Positions 19,075-28,352 of a DNA stretch of 64,000 nt are shown piece after piece. Every line of letters starts with the position of its first letter. Position 1 is the stretch's first letter. This DNA comes from Thalassolituus sp034111725 (lineage in GTDB: Bacteria; Pseudomonadota; Gammaproteobacteria; Pseudomonadales; Oceanobacteraceae), in contig NZ_JAWUWR010000009.1 in NCBI RefSeq assembly GCF_034111725.1, positions 6,280 through 70,279 on the forward strand, given 5' to 3'. A model generated the notes under the pieces. It was given only the letters and a program-made list of their open reading frames with translations. It made no database searches and was not told where the DNA came from. The position numbers were made by a program, and so were the translations under genes.

Positions 19075-22000
19075 TTACGGCAATGCCACTTCCCTTCTCA
19101 ACGATGCTGGTAGAGTCGCGCTATTGCCTTCTTTAGAAATCCCGCCAGCGCTAATTGCACTCTTTAGGATTTGGCCGATTTCATCGCTAACTTTTACAAC
19201 CACTTTAATGATTTGGCCGTCGGCGATAGACGATGGGTTTTTAATACTTGGATTTTGTTTTGCAATTTCGGTCCAAGCAAAGCCATTACCCAAATAACGT
19301 TTTGACAAACTCCAAAGCGAATCACCTGCCTGGAAAACGTAGTCTTTTACGACACCCAGCATTTCGCCCGATTCGCTATAAGCAACTTTAATATCGCTAT
19401 TATCGTCGGCTACAAACGTACCGGCTTTGCTCAATTTCTTGGCTAATTTCTTCTTCTCATCATCTTCTTCTGATTCGCCATCCAATTTATATTCGTCGTA
19501 ATTCACGCCGCCTGCTGCGGTTGGTTCATACGACGATAATAAAGCGGCTAGTTGCGCAGTATCCAACGTAGATGGAACTTCAGAACTCGCATAATAATTG
19601 TCGGCACCTGCAATGGAGTTGGCGTCGGCAATATACGGCGTCAGTGATTCAAAAATCGCAGGATCAAGTTGCGCTAGATTTTGCACGGTATCGGTAATAA
19701 TCAATGCCGACTGCTGTGAGCTGATCAAAGAGTCCGATTCAATACCTTCTAGCTGCGAGGTAATCGGCGCACCATTCGGGAAGAACGGTGTTACGTAGTA
19801 AAGCGCCTCAAGGTCTAGATTAAACGACACGTCGAAGGTTAACTGACTTGCATCCGCCGACGAACCAACGCCTTCCCACAAACCAGCACCTTGGCGATCC
19901 GATTTACCGGTACCAATCGATACCGATTTCGCAACAAAGTTAACCTCGTTACGGGTCTCAGTAGTTAACAGCCCCGTACCTTCAACAGCGCTATCTAAAA
20001 TAACAGTACCGCTATCACCCACATCAATCGTGCGTAACACCAGATCACCGTTTTGAACGAACGTGGCGTTGATCGAACGATTGTCGTTGGTGCTGACATT
20101 TAAAATATCGATCTCAGTATCAAGGTCGATATCACCGGATGCGTTAACGTCTGCTAGATGGGCAATTAAATTACCCGTAATCGCATTTTTACCAACGTAA
20201 GTTGAATTAATGATCACATCCTTCTGACCATTAAAGTTCAAATTCATGTCCGAAGGCACTGCTTGTATAGAAGCGGTTGAAGAGTTGCCACCAATGAAAC
20301 TGACACTCTCACCGGCAAATACAGCTTGCAACGAAGTCGATAGATTCAAATTACCGACATTATTGTTCAACACTTCAAACTGACTAAATAGGAAGTCGCC
20401 AAGAGAATTAACACCGTCTGAAGCTTGGTTAATAATCCAAGCGAGGCCATCAACATTGCTGATTAAAGTATCCTGGCCTTCTCCACCATTCAAATTCTCC
20501 ATGCCGTCGAAAGTGGTCGAATTGGTAATGACTGACGTATCACTATTTACGTTGAATACATCATCGCCGCTCGTGCCTAACAAGGTATCGTTAAGATCTG
20601 CTGTTACGGTTGCAACATTGCTCAAGGTTAATTGATTAACAATAACTTGGCTTTCTTCAGCACCTAGCTCGAAGGTCTCTGCGATTGCAGACCCTGTAAC
20701 ACCTTCACTAACAACATCCACATTTTCAACATTTTTAAACTGATAACGTACAGAGTTAATTTCGCCATTTATGCCGGTTAAGGTCCAATCAACACCAGCT
20801 CGGCCAATGACCGTATCGTCGCCACCTTGAGTATCAACAGCGCTATTAATTAGATAGAAATTAATTTCGTTGGCTGCCATACCAGCGCTTGTCAGCTGAA
20901 TGGTGTCTGCTTCGTCACTACCAGACAAACGACCACCACTCATGTTCGCCGAACTAATATCACTGAAAGTAATATCCGAAACCAGCAGTTGCTTGTCGGC
21001 ACCCGTTAGTTGCGCATCAACCGCCACACCGAGTGTTGCAATCGAGTCGATACTATCGGCACCGCCATTAACTACATCGACAGATTCAAACTGCATATTT
21101 TTAACGGCTAACGCATTCGCGGTTGTATTAACAACATACACTTCGTTCTCGCTATTAGAGCCATTTAACGTGCCGCCACCGAGCTTAACTGTGTCGACAT
21201 CATTGAACGTAATCGCTGAGGCAGAGATTTGATTATCGACAGCCGTTAAATCAGCGGTAGCTTGAACACCCGTAGCAACTTTAACAACGTCGTCCATGCT
21301 TGAGCCTGCGTTAACAGCAGATACTGCCGTTAAGCTCATTCCATTAACGGTAACTGCATTATTGGTGTTACTGATTTCGAAGGTTTCGCTGCTATCGGTA
21401 CCGGTAACGACACCTTGAGATAGATCCATACTATCTAGCCCAGAGAAGTTAATACCTGAAGCGGTTAAAGCATTGGTATCGGAAGTCAGCGCTGCATTCA
21501 CTAATTCAGTCGTTACTACGGTGTCACCTAAATCAGTACCGGCATCAATTGCCGATACATTAGTGAGGTCGATACCATTCACGTTCACTTGATTAAGAGC
21601 AGTGCTGATTTGGAATGTTTCCGCTTCGGTATTTGTTCCATTCAATGCTCCGCTATTTAAATTAGCAGCATTAATATTCGTGAATACAATACTTGAAGCG
21701 GTAAGCTCTTTTTGAGCTGCAGCCAATGTTGCATCAACAGCAACAACGGCTGTGATTGCATCGCCAGCACTTGAACCTGCGTCAATGGCAGCAACCGAAG
21801 TCAGATTTATGCCATTAACAGCCACTTTGTTATCGGCGGTGCTGATCTCAAAGGTTTCGTTTTTACTGTCAGTACCGGTTAATTGACCTTGAGAGAGGTC
21901 TGCACTATTCACGTTAGTAAAGTCAATACCAGAAGCGGTTAGCGCATTATTCTCGGCCGTTAAATTAGCATTCACTGACTCGGTCGTTGTGATCGCATCG

Positions 22001-25000
22001 CCAGTGTTTGTGCCTGCGTCAACAGCACCGACTGAAGTCAGATTCATGCCATTAACAGCCACTTTGTTATCGGCGCTGCTGATCTCGAAGATTTCATCTT
22101 TGGTGTTGGTACCGGTTAATTGACCTTGAGATAAATCAGCGCTATTCACTTGTGTGAAGTTGATACCAGAAGCAGTCAGCGCATTATTCGCGGCAGTTAA
22201 ATCAGCATTCACTAATTCGGTCGTCGTGATCGCATCGTCAGTACTTGAGCCTGCATCAACAGCGCCTACTGACGTTAAGTTCATGCCGTTAACAGCAACT
22301 GCGTTAGTTACTGTGCTGATCTCGAAGGTTTCACTTTCAGCGTCGGTACCGGTTAATTGACCTTGAGAGAGGTCTGCACTATTCACGTTGGTAAAATCAA
22401 TACCAGAAGCAGTGAGCGCATTATTCTCGGTAGTTAAATCAGCATTCACTAACTCGGTCGTTGTGATCGCATCGCCAGCGCTTGTGCCTGCATCAATCGC
22501 GCCGACTGAGATCAAGCTCATGCCGTTAACAGTCACTGCGTTAGCAGCTGTGCTGATCTCGAAGGTTTCATTGTCGATGTCGCTACCGGTTAATTTACCT
22601 TGCGAAAGGTCTGCACTATTCACATTGGTAAAGTTGATACCAGAAGCGGTGAGCGCATTATCCGCAGCCGTTAAGTCTGCATTCACTGACTCAGTCGTTG
22701 TGATCGCATCGCCAGTGCTTGAACCTGCGTCAACAGCACCGACCGAAGTCAGATTCATGCCATTAACAGCCACTTTGTTATCGGCGCTGCTGATCTCGAA
22801 GGTTTCATCTTTGGTGTCGGTGCCTATCAACTTAGAACCAACAAGATCGGCGGTTTCTATATTTTGGAACTGGAAGTTAGTAGAGCTCAACTGCTTATTA
22901 TCTTCAGTCAGATTCCAATCCGTTCCAGCTTCACCCGTCACCTGGTCGTTACCACCTTTCGCATCGATAAGACTATTAATTGCGCTAAATAAGATGTTGT
23001 TAGCTAATAAACTCGCACCGGATAATTCAAAGGTATCAGCGTTACCGCTACCACCCAGTACGCCATTGCTTAAATCGGCATTGTTAATAGCACTGAAACT
23101 AATACCAGAGGCCGTTAATTCATTGTTTGTGCCTGTTAGCTCCGCATTCACTGACTCGGTCGTTGTGATCGCATCGCCAGCGCTTGAGCCTGCATCAATG
23201 GCAGCAACCGAAGTCAGGTTCATGCCGTTAACAGTCACTTCTTTATCAGCGGTGCTGATCTCAAAGGTTTCATTGTCGGTGTCGGTACCAGCTAACGTTT
23301 GACCGTCTAAGTTCGCAGTCTGGATATCTGTAAAGGTAATGCCTGATGCTTTCAATTCATTATCAGTATCGGTTAAATCAGCACCAATACCCGACGTTGT
23401 AACATTATCACTGCCATCTCCAGCTTCTACAGAACCGACATTACTAAAGACAATGCCGTAAGCGCCTACTTCGGCAGAACCATTAACAGTGAACTCATCA
23501 TCACTAGCGGTACCGTTAAGAGTTTGGCTATTTAAATTTGCAGTTTCAACTCCAGCAAAGGTAATACCTGACGCTTTTAGCTGATTGTCAGTACCTGTTA
23601 GCTCCGCATCAATACTCGACGTTGTAACATTGTCACGGCCATCGCCAGCTTCTACAGAACCGACATTACTAAAGACGATGCTGTCAGCGCCCACTTCGGC
23701 GGAACCATTAATCGTGAAGTCGTCATCACTGGCGGTACCATTAAGTGTTTGGTTATTTAAACTTGCCGTCTCGATATCCTTAAAGGTAATACCTGAAGCT
23801 TCTAGTTCATTGTCAGTGCCTGTTAAATCAGCATCAACGCCTGACGTAGTTAAATGATCGCTACCACCTCCAGCGGCAACGTTAGTCACACTTTTAAAAG
23901 TGATTTCGTTTGCTATGACTTGATCTGCATTATTCACCGTAAAGGCATCATCACCCATCGTGCCGTTCAGGGTTTGACTCGCGACATCAACAATTTCGAT
24001 GTTGTTGAATGTATAACCGTTAGTGGAGGTCACACTGTTTGTGCTACCTAACGTCCAATCAACACCAGCAAAGCCATTAACGGTATCTTGATCACCCTTG
24101 GCATCAATGGTTGATGATAGGTTTTTAAATTGAATCGCGTTCGCTAACAGAACCGTAGCAGCATCTGCCGCCGAACTGGCTGATTGAAGAGAGAAGGTAT
24201 CAGTCAAATCACTGCCCGCTAACGCTTGGCCGTCTAAGCTGGCTGTTTCAACATCTTTAAAGATAATGCCTGCAGCTTTCAGCTCATAATTGGCACCCGT
24301 TAAATCCGCACCAATGCCTGTCGTTGTCACGCTATCGCTGCCAGCATCGGCAGCGACAATGCCTACACCAGTAAACGTGATGCTGTCTGCGCCTACTTCT
24401 GAGGCACTATTCACCGTAAAGGCATCAGCACCCGTTGTACCGTTCAGAGTAGATCCAGAGCCAGATACCGAAGTAAGGTTATTAACCTTTAATTTCGTGG
24501 TATCCGATGTACCAATAGTTAATGCTTTATTTTCTCCAACAAGATTTAAATCTTTATAAGAAGAAGAGGCATTTGAAACATCCAATGCCGTCGCATAAGC
24601 ATTCATTGACCCCGCATCACCAGAAAATGATATACCGTCTTCAATAGTTAGGCTGTCAACTGCGACATTAACATCACCCGCGTTAATAACTAAGCTACCG
24701 GTATCAACCGAAATGACCTTATCGTCTGTAGAAACGCCACTACCAATAGAAACTTCACTACCTTGGATTGTAATCGCAGCATTATTAGCGGAATCTCCCT
24801 TTACCGCAGTTAAGTTTCCACTATTCGATACGGATGCAACAGCACTTGCATCCTGAACACTACTAACTAAGCGAATTTCACCATCAATAGTTGCGATACC
24901 AGTAGCTTGTATGGTGCCCGTGTTATTTACAGCAGCATCCAATAAATTTGCAGCGGTACTCGCTTCAAGTGTAATTTGGCTAGCAGCAATAGTGCCGCTA

Positions 25001-25794
25001 TTTACTACAGATGAAGCGACAGAAGCACCAACAATGCTTTCGATACCCAAAACATCAGAACCAAAAGTAATTGTCGCACCATCGGCTCCAATCATATTTA
25101 CAACGCTGGCGTTGATAGTGCCGGCGTTAGTAACTTGACCACCTAAAAAAACCACAGAAGATGTTGCGTTAAGACCGCTGGCTGTAATTACAGCATTACT
25201 AGTTAGCGCACTAGCACTACCACTATCCTTAAAGACTAAGCCAACGGTATTTTCGGTGTCATTAACAAAGTCAGTTAAATCATAAGAGGTATCGAGGCTT
25301 AATGTAGATGCCACGAGACCGCCCACATTGATGCTTGCTCCGTCAGCAAACACAAGTCCATTTGGATTGACTAAAACTATATTTCCTTGAGCGTTAATAC
25401 TACCTAGAATCTTTGAAAAGCTACCACCAATAACATTGTTAACCGCAATATCTGTTTCAGCCTGATTGAAGGTTAATGTTTCAGCACTACCTATATCAAA
25501 AGTCTGCCAATCAATAACCACCCGACTTGATGTTTGGTTTACCACATCAATTCCAGTCACCTGATCGCCACCAAAGTTTGCAAGACCTTCTTTAACCTCA
25601 GCCCCAGTAGGCAACGCCAACACCGCCACCGGCATGACAATCTGCCCGGCAATTAAGCTACCTAACAAACTACCTCTTATTCCTGCTGCAATTAAATTCG
25701 CATTGCGAATGGCTTCGGCGAGTTGTTTCAGCTTAGGTAAAAATCCAGTCGCTGCAGTGGTTACGTTTTTGCTAGTGTTGGTGTTCTTAGTCAT
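19075..25794 (-). CDS. TpsA: filamentous haemagglutinin-like adhesin with C-terminal LysM
   Basis: A 2239-residue two-partner secretion exoprotein. An extended signal region (residues 1-60) leads into a TPS domain of about 130 residues containing VVIDWQTFDIGSAETLTF and the NPNG motif in NIVLVNPNGLVFADGASIN. TpsB recognises this domain. A long beta-helix follows, rich in Asp/Asn and built from repeats. Those between about residues 820 and 1380 recur every 79 residues with ETFEIS, VNGMNLTSV, DAITTTE and LTASGI. The C-terminus has a charged linker (EEDDEKKKLAKKL) and a LysM domain at about 2140-2190 (YVFQAGDSLWSLSKRYLG, IKNPSSIADGQIIKV). A LysM in this position could hold the C-terminus at peptidoglycan; that is inference. 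It lies 96 bases after tpsB. Confidence 0.88.
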   Translation of the reverse strand: MTKNTNTSKNVTTAATGFLPKLKQLAEAIRNANLIAAGIRGSLLGSLIAGQIVMPVAVLALPTGAEVKEGLANFGGDQVTGIDVVNQTSSRVVIDWQTFDIGSAETLTFNQAETDIAVNNVIGGSFSKILGSINAQGNIVLVNPNGLVFADGASINVGGLVASTLSLDTSYDLTDFVNDTENTVGLVFKDSGSASALTSNAVITASGLNATSSVVFLGGQVTNAGTINASVVNMIGADGATITFGSDVLGIESIVGASVASSVVNSGTIAASQITLEASTAANLLDAAVNNTGTIQATGIATIDGEIRLVSSVQDASAVASVSNSGNLTAVKGDSANNAAITIQGSEVSIGSGVSTDDKVISVDTGSLVINAGDVNVAVDSLTIEDGISFSGDAGSMNAYATALDVSNASSSYKDLNLVGENKALTIGTSDTTKLKVNNLTSVSGSGSTLNGTTGADAFTVNSASEVGADSITFTGVGIVAADAGSDSVTTTGIGADLTGANYELKAAGIIFKDVETASLDGQALAGSDLTDTFSLQSASSAADAATVLLANAIQFKNLSSTIDAKGDQDTVNGFAGVDWTLGSTNSVTSTNGYTFNNIEIVDVASQTLNGTMGDDAFTVNNADQVIANEITFKSVTNVAAGGGSDHLTTSGVDADLTGTDNELEASGITFKDIETASLNNQTLNGTASDDDFTINGSAEVGADSIVFSNVGSVEAGDGRDNVTTSSIDAELTGTDNQLKASGITFAGVETANLNSQTLNGTASDDEFTVNGSAEVGAYGIVFSNVGSVEAGDGSDNVTTSGIGADLTDTDNELKASGITFTDIQTANLDGQTLAGTDTDNETFEISTADKEVTVNGMNLTSVAAIDAGSSAGDAITTTESVNAELTGTNNELTASGISFSAINNADLSNGVLGGSGNADTFELSGASLLANNILFSAINSLIDAKGGNDQVTGEAGTDWNLTEDNKQLSSTNFQFQNIETADLVGSKLIGTDTKDETFEISSADNKVAVNGMNLTSVGAVDAGSSTGDAITTTESVNADLTAADNALTASGINFTNVNSADLSQGKLTGSDIDNETFEISTAANAVTVNGMSLISVGAIDAGTSAGDAITTTELVNADLTTENNALTASGIDFTNVNSADLSQGQLTGTDAESETFEISTVTNAVAVNGMNLTSVGAVDAGSSTDDAITTTELVNADLTAANNALTASGINFTQVNSADLSQGQLTGTNTKDEIFEISSADNKVAVNGMNLTSVGAVDAGTNTGDAITTTESVNANLTAENNALTASGIDFTNVNSADLSQGQLTGTDSKNETFEISTADNKVAVNGINLTSVAAIDAGSSAGDAITAVVAVDATLAAAQKELTASSIVFTNINAANLNSGALNGTNTEAETFQISTALNQVNVNGIDLTNVSAIDAGTDLGDTVVTTELVNAALTSDTNALTASGINFSGLDSMDLSQGVVTGTDSSETFEISNTNNAVTVNGMSLTAVSAVNAGSSMDDVVKVATGVQATADLTAVDNQISASAITFNDVDTVKLGGGTLNGSNSENEVYVVNTTANALAVKNMQFESVDVVNGGADSIDSIATLGVAVDAQLTGADKQLLVSDITFSDISSANMSGGRLSGSDEADTIQLTSAGMAANEINFYLINSAVDTQGGDDTVIGRAGVDWTLTGINGEINSVRYQFKNVENVDVVSEGVTGSAIAETFELGAEESQVIVNQLTLSNVATVTADLNDTLLGTSGDDVFNVNSDTSVITNSTTFDGMENLNGGEGQDTLISNVDGLAWIINQASDGVNSLGDFLFSQFEVLNNNVGNLNLSTSLQAVFAGESVSFIGGNSSTASIQAVPSDMNLNFNGQKDVIINSTYVGKNAITGNLIAHLADVNASGDIDLDTEIDILNVSTNDNRSINATFVQNGDLVLRTIDVGDSGTVILDSAVEGTGLLTTETRNEVNFVAKSVSIGTGKSDRQGAGLWEGVGSSADASQLTFDVSFNLDLEALYYVTPFFPNGAPITSQLEGIESDSLISSQQSALIITDTVQNLAQLDPAIFESLTPYIADANSIAGADNYYASSEVPSTLDTAQLAALLSSYEPTAAGGVNYDEYKLDGESEEDDEKKKLAKKLSKAGTFVADDNSDIKVAYSESGEMLGVVKDYVFQAGDSLWSLSKRYLGNGFAWTEIAKQNPSIKNPSSIADGQIIKVVVKVSDEIGQILKSAISAGGISKEGNSATLPASLRREVALP
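21650..23330 (-). repeat. 237-bp tandem repeats in tpsA
   Basis: Imperfect tandem repeats of 237 bases (79 codons). The segment gaggtctgcactattcacg or a close variant appears at about 21898, 22135, 22372 and 22609 with that exact spacing. About six to seven copies are visible, some degenerate. The frame is preserved, so copy number can change the length of the adhesin stalk. Confidence 0.8.
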
Positions 25795-25840
25795 GTCGCT
25801 ATTCTCAACATCAAGGGGGCGTCCCCAAATTCATCCGTTC

Positions 25841-25858
25841 ATTCACACGTATGTGAAT
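25841..25858 (-). other. Hairpin between tpsB and tpsA
   Basis: Inverted repeat attcaca-cgta-tgtgaat in the 96-base gap of the tpsB-tpsA operon. No T run follows it. It may affect mRNA processing or relative expression; nothing more can be said. Confidence 0.4.
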
Positions 25859-25890
25859 AAAATCCTTTTATCCGTTTTCTTCGTCAGTTG

Positions 25891-27942
25891 TTAAAACACG
25901 AAATTAATATCGGCAAACACTTCTACTGTGTCTGGCTTTTCGTTTAGTTTTTCAACTGAGCTATCGCCTTCTGGGTCTAGGCTTGATTTACCTTCAATCG
26001 GTGTCGCTATAGTAATTTTCGAGCTAAAGGTGTTACCCCATGCTGCTTTAATTACAATACCGGCGGCGCTCATACGCGCCCATTCGTCATCGGCTAAGCC
26101 ACCGCTATCGGTAGTGAAGCCGCCATTTTGTACGCCGTAGGCAAAGTCTAATAACAAGCCTGCTTGAAATACTTCGCCGAATGTACGATTTCCAATGAAA
26201 GACCAGCGCGGTAAGTCGAAGTACCATTCGTTAGCTATATAAGCCGAAGTGTCGGCAGAGAACTTTCCTACGCGGAATGCGCGCACGCCGTTGGCACCGC
26301 CCATACTAAACTGTTCAAAAGACGGCAACGATGCGGAGGAGTATTGCATTTTTATCGTAGTAATAAGTCGGCTGTACTCTTCGCTAAATGGCAGAGGAAC
26401 AAAGAATAGCGAGTTCGTATCAATACCAAATTTCGTAAAGGTATCGTCACGCCCTTCGGCTACTTCATTTTTATGCTCGCCATACTGCAATGTAAAGTTA
26501 GCTACGTTCAACATGCGCAAGCCTGAGCGGTTGAGGCCATCAATATAGAAATTAAATTCACCACCAACAGCGTGATCGCCAGCAGGAATAAACTCACTGT
26601 CGATTTTTGTTTCTTTGTCGGTCAGGGTAAAACCTGTCGACATGTTAAAATCGCGACTGCGCTTAATTTTATGATCGATATTTAACGCGTAATTAGAGCT
26701 GGTGCCTTCTAGCTCCAGCGCGTTAATCACGCCGCCATCTTCATCAACAATCGAGTAGCTGTTGTAGTCGGCAGAAAGGGTTACGCGTGTTCTTAAACTA
26801 AAGAACGGGAATGAGTAAGAAAACTGACCAAGATTGGCGCGCGATTCGTTATCGGCTACGTTTTTGCCCTCAATATCTTCTGAGCGCAAGTAACCCACTT
26901 TTAAGCTGTCGCCAAAACCAATCGGGTTGTACCACTCCATGCTGGTAAATAATCGTGTATCACCGGTAAATGCCGAGCCATGATTATCTAAACGAACTAA
27001 AAATCTTAGCGTTTCTTCGTCGCGCACGTTTAATTTAAGTTTCGTTTCACCAGGATTGTCACCCGCGGTAAATGCGCCGGTAATATTCATACCAGGCAAG
27101 TCGTTTAGAATATACAAAGACTCTTCAATACGAGTACCGCTAACGGCTTTATCCATTACTGGTTCAAATGGCGAACTCAGAGTTTTGAGGGTGTATTTTT
27201 TGTTGTTAATGGCTTCAACTTGTCCTAGACGCCCTTCAAGAATAGAAAGACGTACTATGCCATCTTTAATATTTTGTGCAGGTAATTGCACACGGGTAAG
27301 AAAAAGACCTTTTTGACGATAAAATAGCGTCAATTTGTTGGTTACTTCTTCAAGATCAGCGTAGCTTAGGCCGCGATTACGGTTTTGTTGACGAACAATT
27401 TCTACTAGATTTTGCATGTCTTCATAAGTCAAATTATCCGCATCACCCTGACGGCCAATTTCACTAAGGTATTCAATCACTTCGGCTGATTCATCAATGG
27501 TAAAACCACCGGCAATACGCTTTTCTTCCTTCATGTAATCCGCACGCAAACGTTCGGCTTCTTTCTCTACGCTTGCTTTTGTTATACCAATTTCTGGATA
27601 TTCGCGTAGATCATCGAATACAAATTGATTAACGATAATTCGCGGGCCAGCATCACGCTTAGCGGCATCAGGAATTTCACCGTTTAATTTAGGTGCTAGC
27701 TCGTCCTTTTTTTGCCGTTCGGCATAGGCATCCGACACATCTCCGCTAGAGTTGGGTGCATCGATTCCAAAAATAGATCTCAGTGCATTAAGATCTGTTT
27801 GCGGTGGCGCTACAGCAGCACCCTCTGCATGAACAGAAAATGAGCCCGCCGTTAGCATTATGGTTGAAATCGCCACAGCCAAAGATTGCTTCATGCGATT
27901 TAGACTGGTTATCAACGTCAAACTTGCATCACCCTTTAACAT
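25891..27942 (-). CDS. TpsB: outer-membrane transporter of the ShlB/FhaC/HecB family
   Basis: A 683-residue outer-membrane pore that recognises and exports its TpsA partner. It has a signal peptide (MKQSLAVAISTIMLTAGSFS within residues 17-40), then a long, charged, periplasmic stretch (about 40-190). POTRA domains (about 190-330: LFYRQKGLFLTRVQLPAQNI, VRLSILEGRLGQVEAI) are followed by a 16-strand-like beta barrel. The barrel contains the conserved VRAFRVG loop (FSMGGANGVRAFRVGKFSAD) and a terminal Phe. The start at 27942 has a ribosome binding site (aagga); a start at 27894 would give a more standard signal peptide. The 150-residue insertion before POTRA1 is longer than usual. Confidence 0.92.
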   Translation of the reverse strand: MLKGDASLTLITSLNRMKQSLAVAISTIMLTAGSFSVHAEGAAVAPPQTDLNALRSIFGIDAPNSSGDVSDAYAERQKKDELAPKLNGEIPDAAKRDAGPRIIVNQFVFDDLREYPEIGITKASVEKEAERLRADYMKEEKRIAGGFTIDESAEVIEYLSEIGRQGDADNLTYEDMQNLVEIVRQQNRNRGLSYADLEEVTNKLTLFYRQKGLFLTRVQLPAQNIKDGIVRLSILEGRLGQVEAINNKKYTLKTLSSPFEPVMDKAVSGTRIEESLYILNDLPGMNITGAFTAGDNPGETKLKLNVRDEETLRFLVRLDNHGSAFTGDTRLFTSMEWYNPIGFGDSLKVGYLRSEDIEGKNVADNESRANLGQFSYSFPFFSLRTRVTLSADYNSYSIVDEDGGVINALELEGTSSNYALNIDHKIKRSRDFNMSTGFTLTDKETKIDSEFIPAGDHAVGGEFNFYIDGLNRSGLRMLNVANFTLQYGEHKNEVAEGRDDTFTKFGIDTNSLFFVPLPFSEEYSRLITTIKMQYSSASLPSFEQFSMGGANGVRAFRVGKFSADTSAYIANEWYFDLPRWSFIGNRTFGEVFQAGLLLDFAYGVQNGGFTTDSGGLADDEWARMSAAGIVIKAAWGNTFSSKITIATPIEGKSSLDPEGDSSVEKLNEKPDTVEVFADINFVF

Positions 27943-27988
27943 TTTATTCCTTAATTATGTTAATTAGAGCCGTCGACGAAAAAGCAGA

Positions 27989-28033
27989 AAAACAAAAAGC
28001 CGACGGGCTCTCAAAAGGTGAGAACGGTCGGCT
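27989..28033 (-). terminator. Intrinsic terminator inside the tpsB leader
   Basis: On the minus strand a stem of six plus four base pairs (arms 28000-28013 and 28021-28033, loop 28014-28020) is followed by TTTTTGTTTTT (27989-27999). It lies upstream of the tpsB ATG at 27942. It either ends a separate short RNA or attenuates tpsB. The 3' arm (28000-28011) can also pair with 27969-27979, giving an alternative hairpin. Confidence 0.7.
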
Positions 28034-28186
28034 ACAAAATCTATAGAAGAAATTAGAAGACATCCGTGCCTCACAGAAAAATCCATTAGCGATTTACGAT
28101 CCTAAGATCATCGCGCAGCCAGCTTATGCTCTGGCCGAGTGTCTTGTCGGGTAGTAAGCGGTCGATTCACGCCCCACGACAAAATC
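27989..28186 (-). ncRNA. Candidate structured leader RNA or small RNA upstream of tpsB
   Basis: About 200 bases between a strong -10 box and an intrinsic terminator, with no open frame. Inverted repeats in the minus-strand transcript include gccag/ctggc, and gcgat + gatc paired with gatc + atcgc. It matches none of the riboswitch families I could compare by eye (both c-di-GMP classes lack their signature motifs here). It could be a riboswitch-like attenuator for the adhesin operon or an independent small RNA. There is no experimental support. Confidence 0.4.
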
Positions 28187-28192
28187 GCGCGC

Positions 28193-28198
28193 ATTATA
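28193..28198 (-). promoter_or_regulatory. -10 box (TATAAT) for the tpsB leader
   Basis: The minus strand reads a perfect TATAAT here. The -35 position (GTTATT-like) is a poor match, so activation may be needed. Transcription would begin near 28186. Confidence 0.5.
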
Positions 28199-28352
28199 GC
28201 AATATGATTGAACGAATAACACCCAACAGAGTGATGCAATGCGCGGCAAGTTCTGAACACATGTTACTTAATAAACCAGCATACCTACAGCTAGAAATGC
28301 TGGTGAAATCATGGCGAGTCAGTTTAGGCAGGATGCGCCAATCAAGAAGAAT

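Noticed and set aside
22388..23302. 304-codon plus-strand frame opposite tpsA
   Set aside because: It mirrors the periodic repeats of the adhesin and has low-complexity Val/Ser/Pro composition without a ribosome binding site.
25841..25858. CRP binding site between tpsB and tpsA
   Set aside because: The half sites are inverted (TCACA then TGTGA) with a four-base spacer, opposite to the CRP consensus.
27969..28186. c-di-GMP riboswitch in the tpsB leader
   Set aside because: The conserved GEMM-I and c-di-GMP-II motifs are not found.
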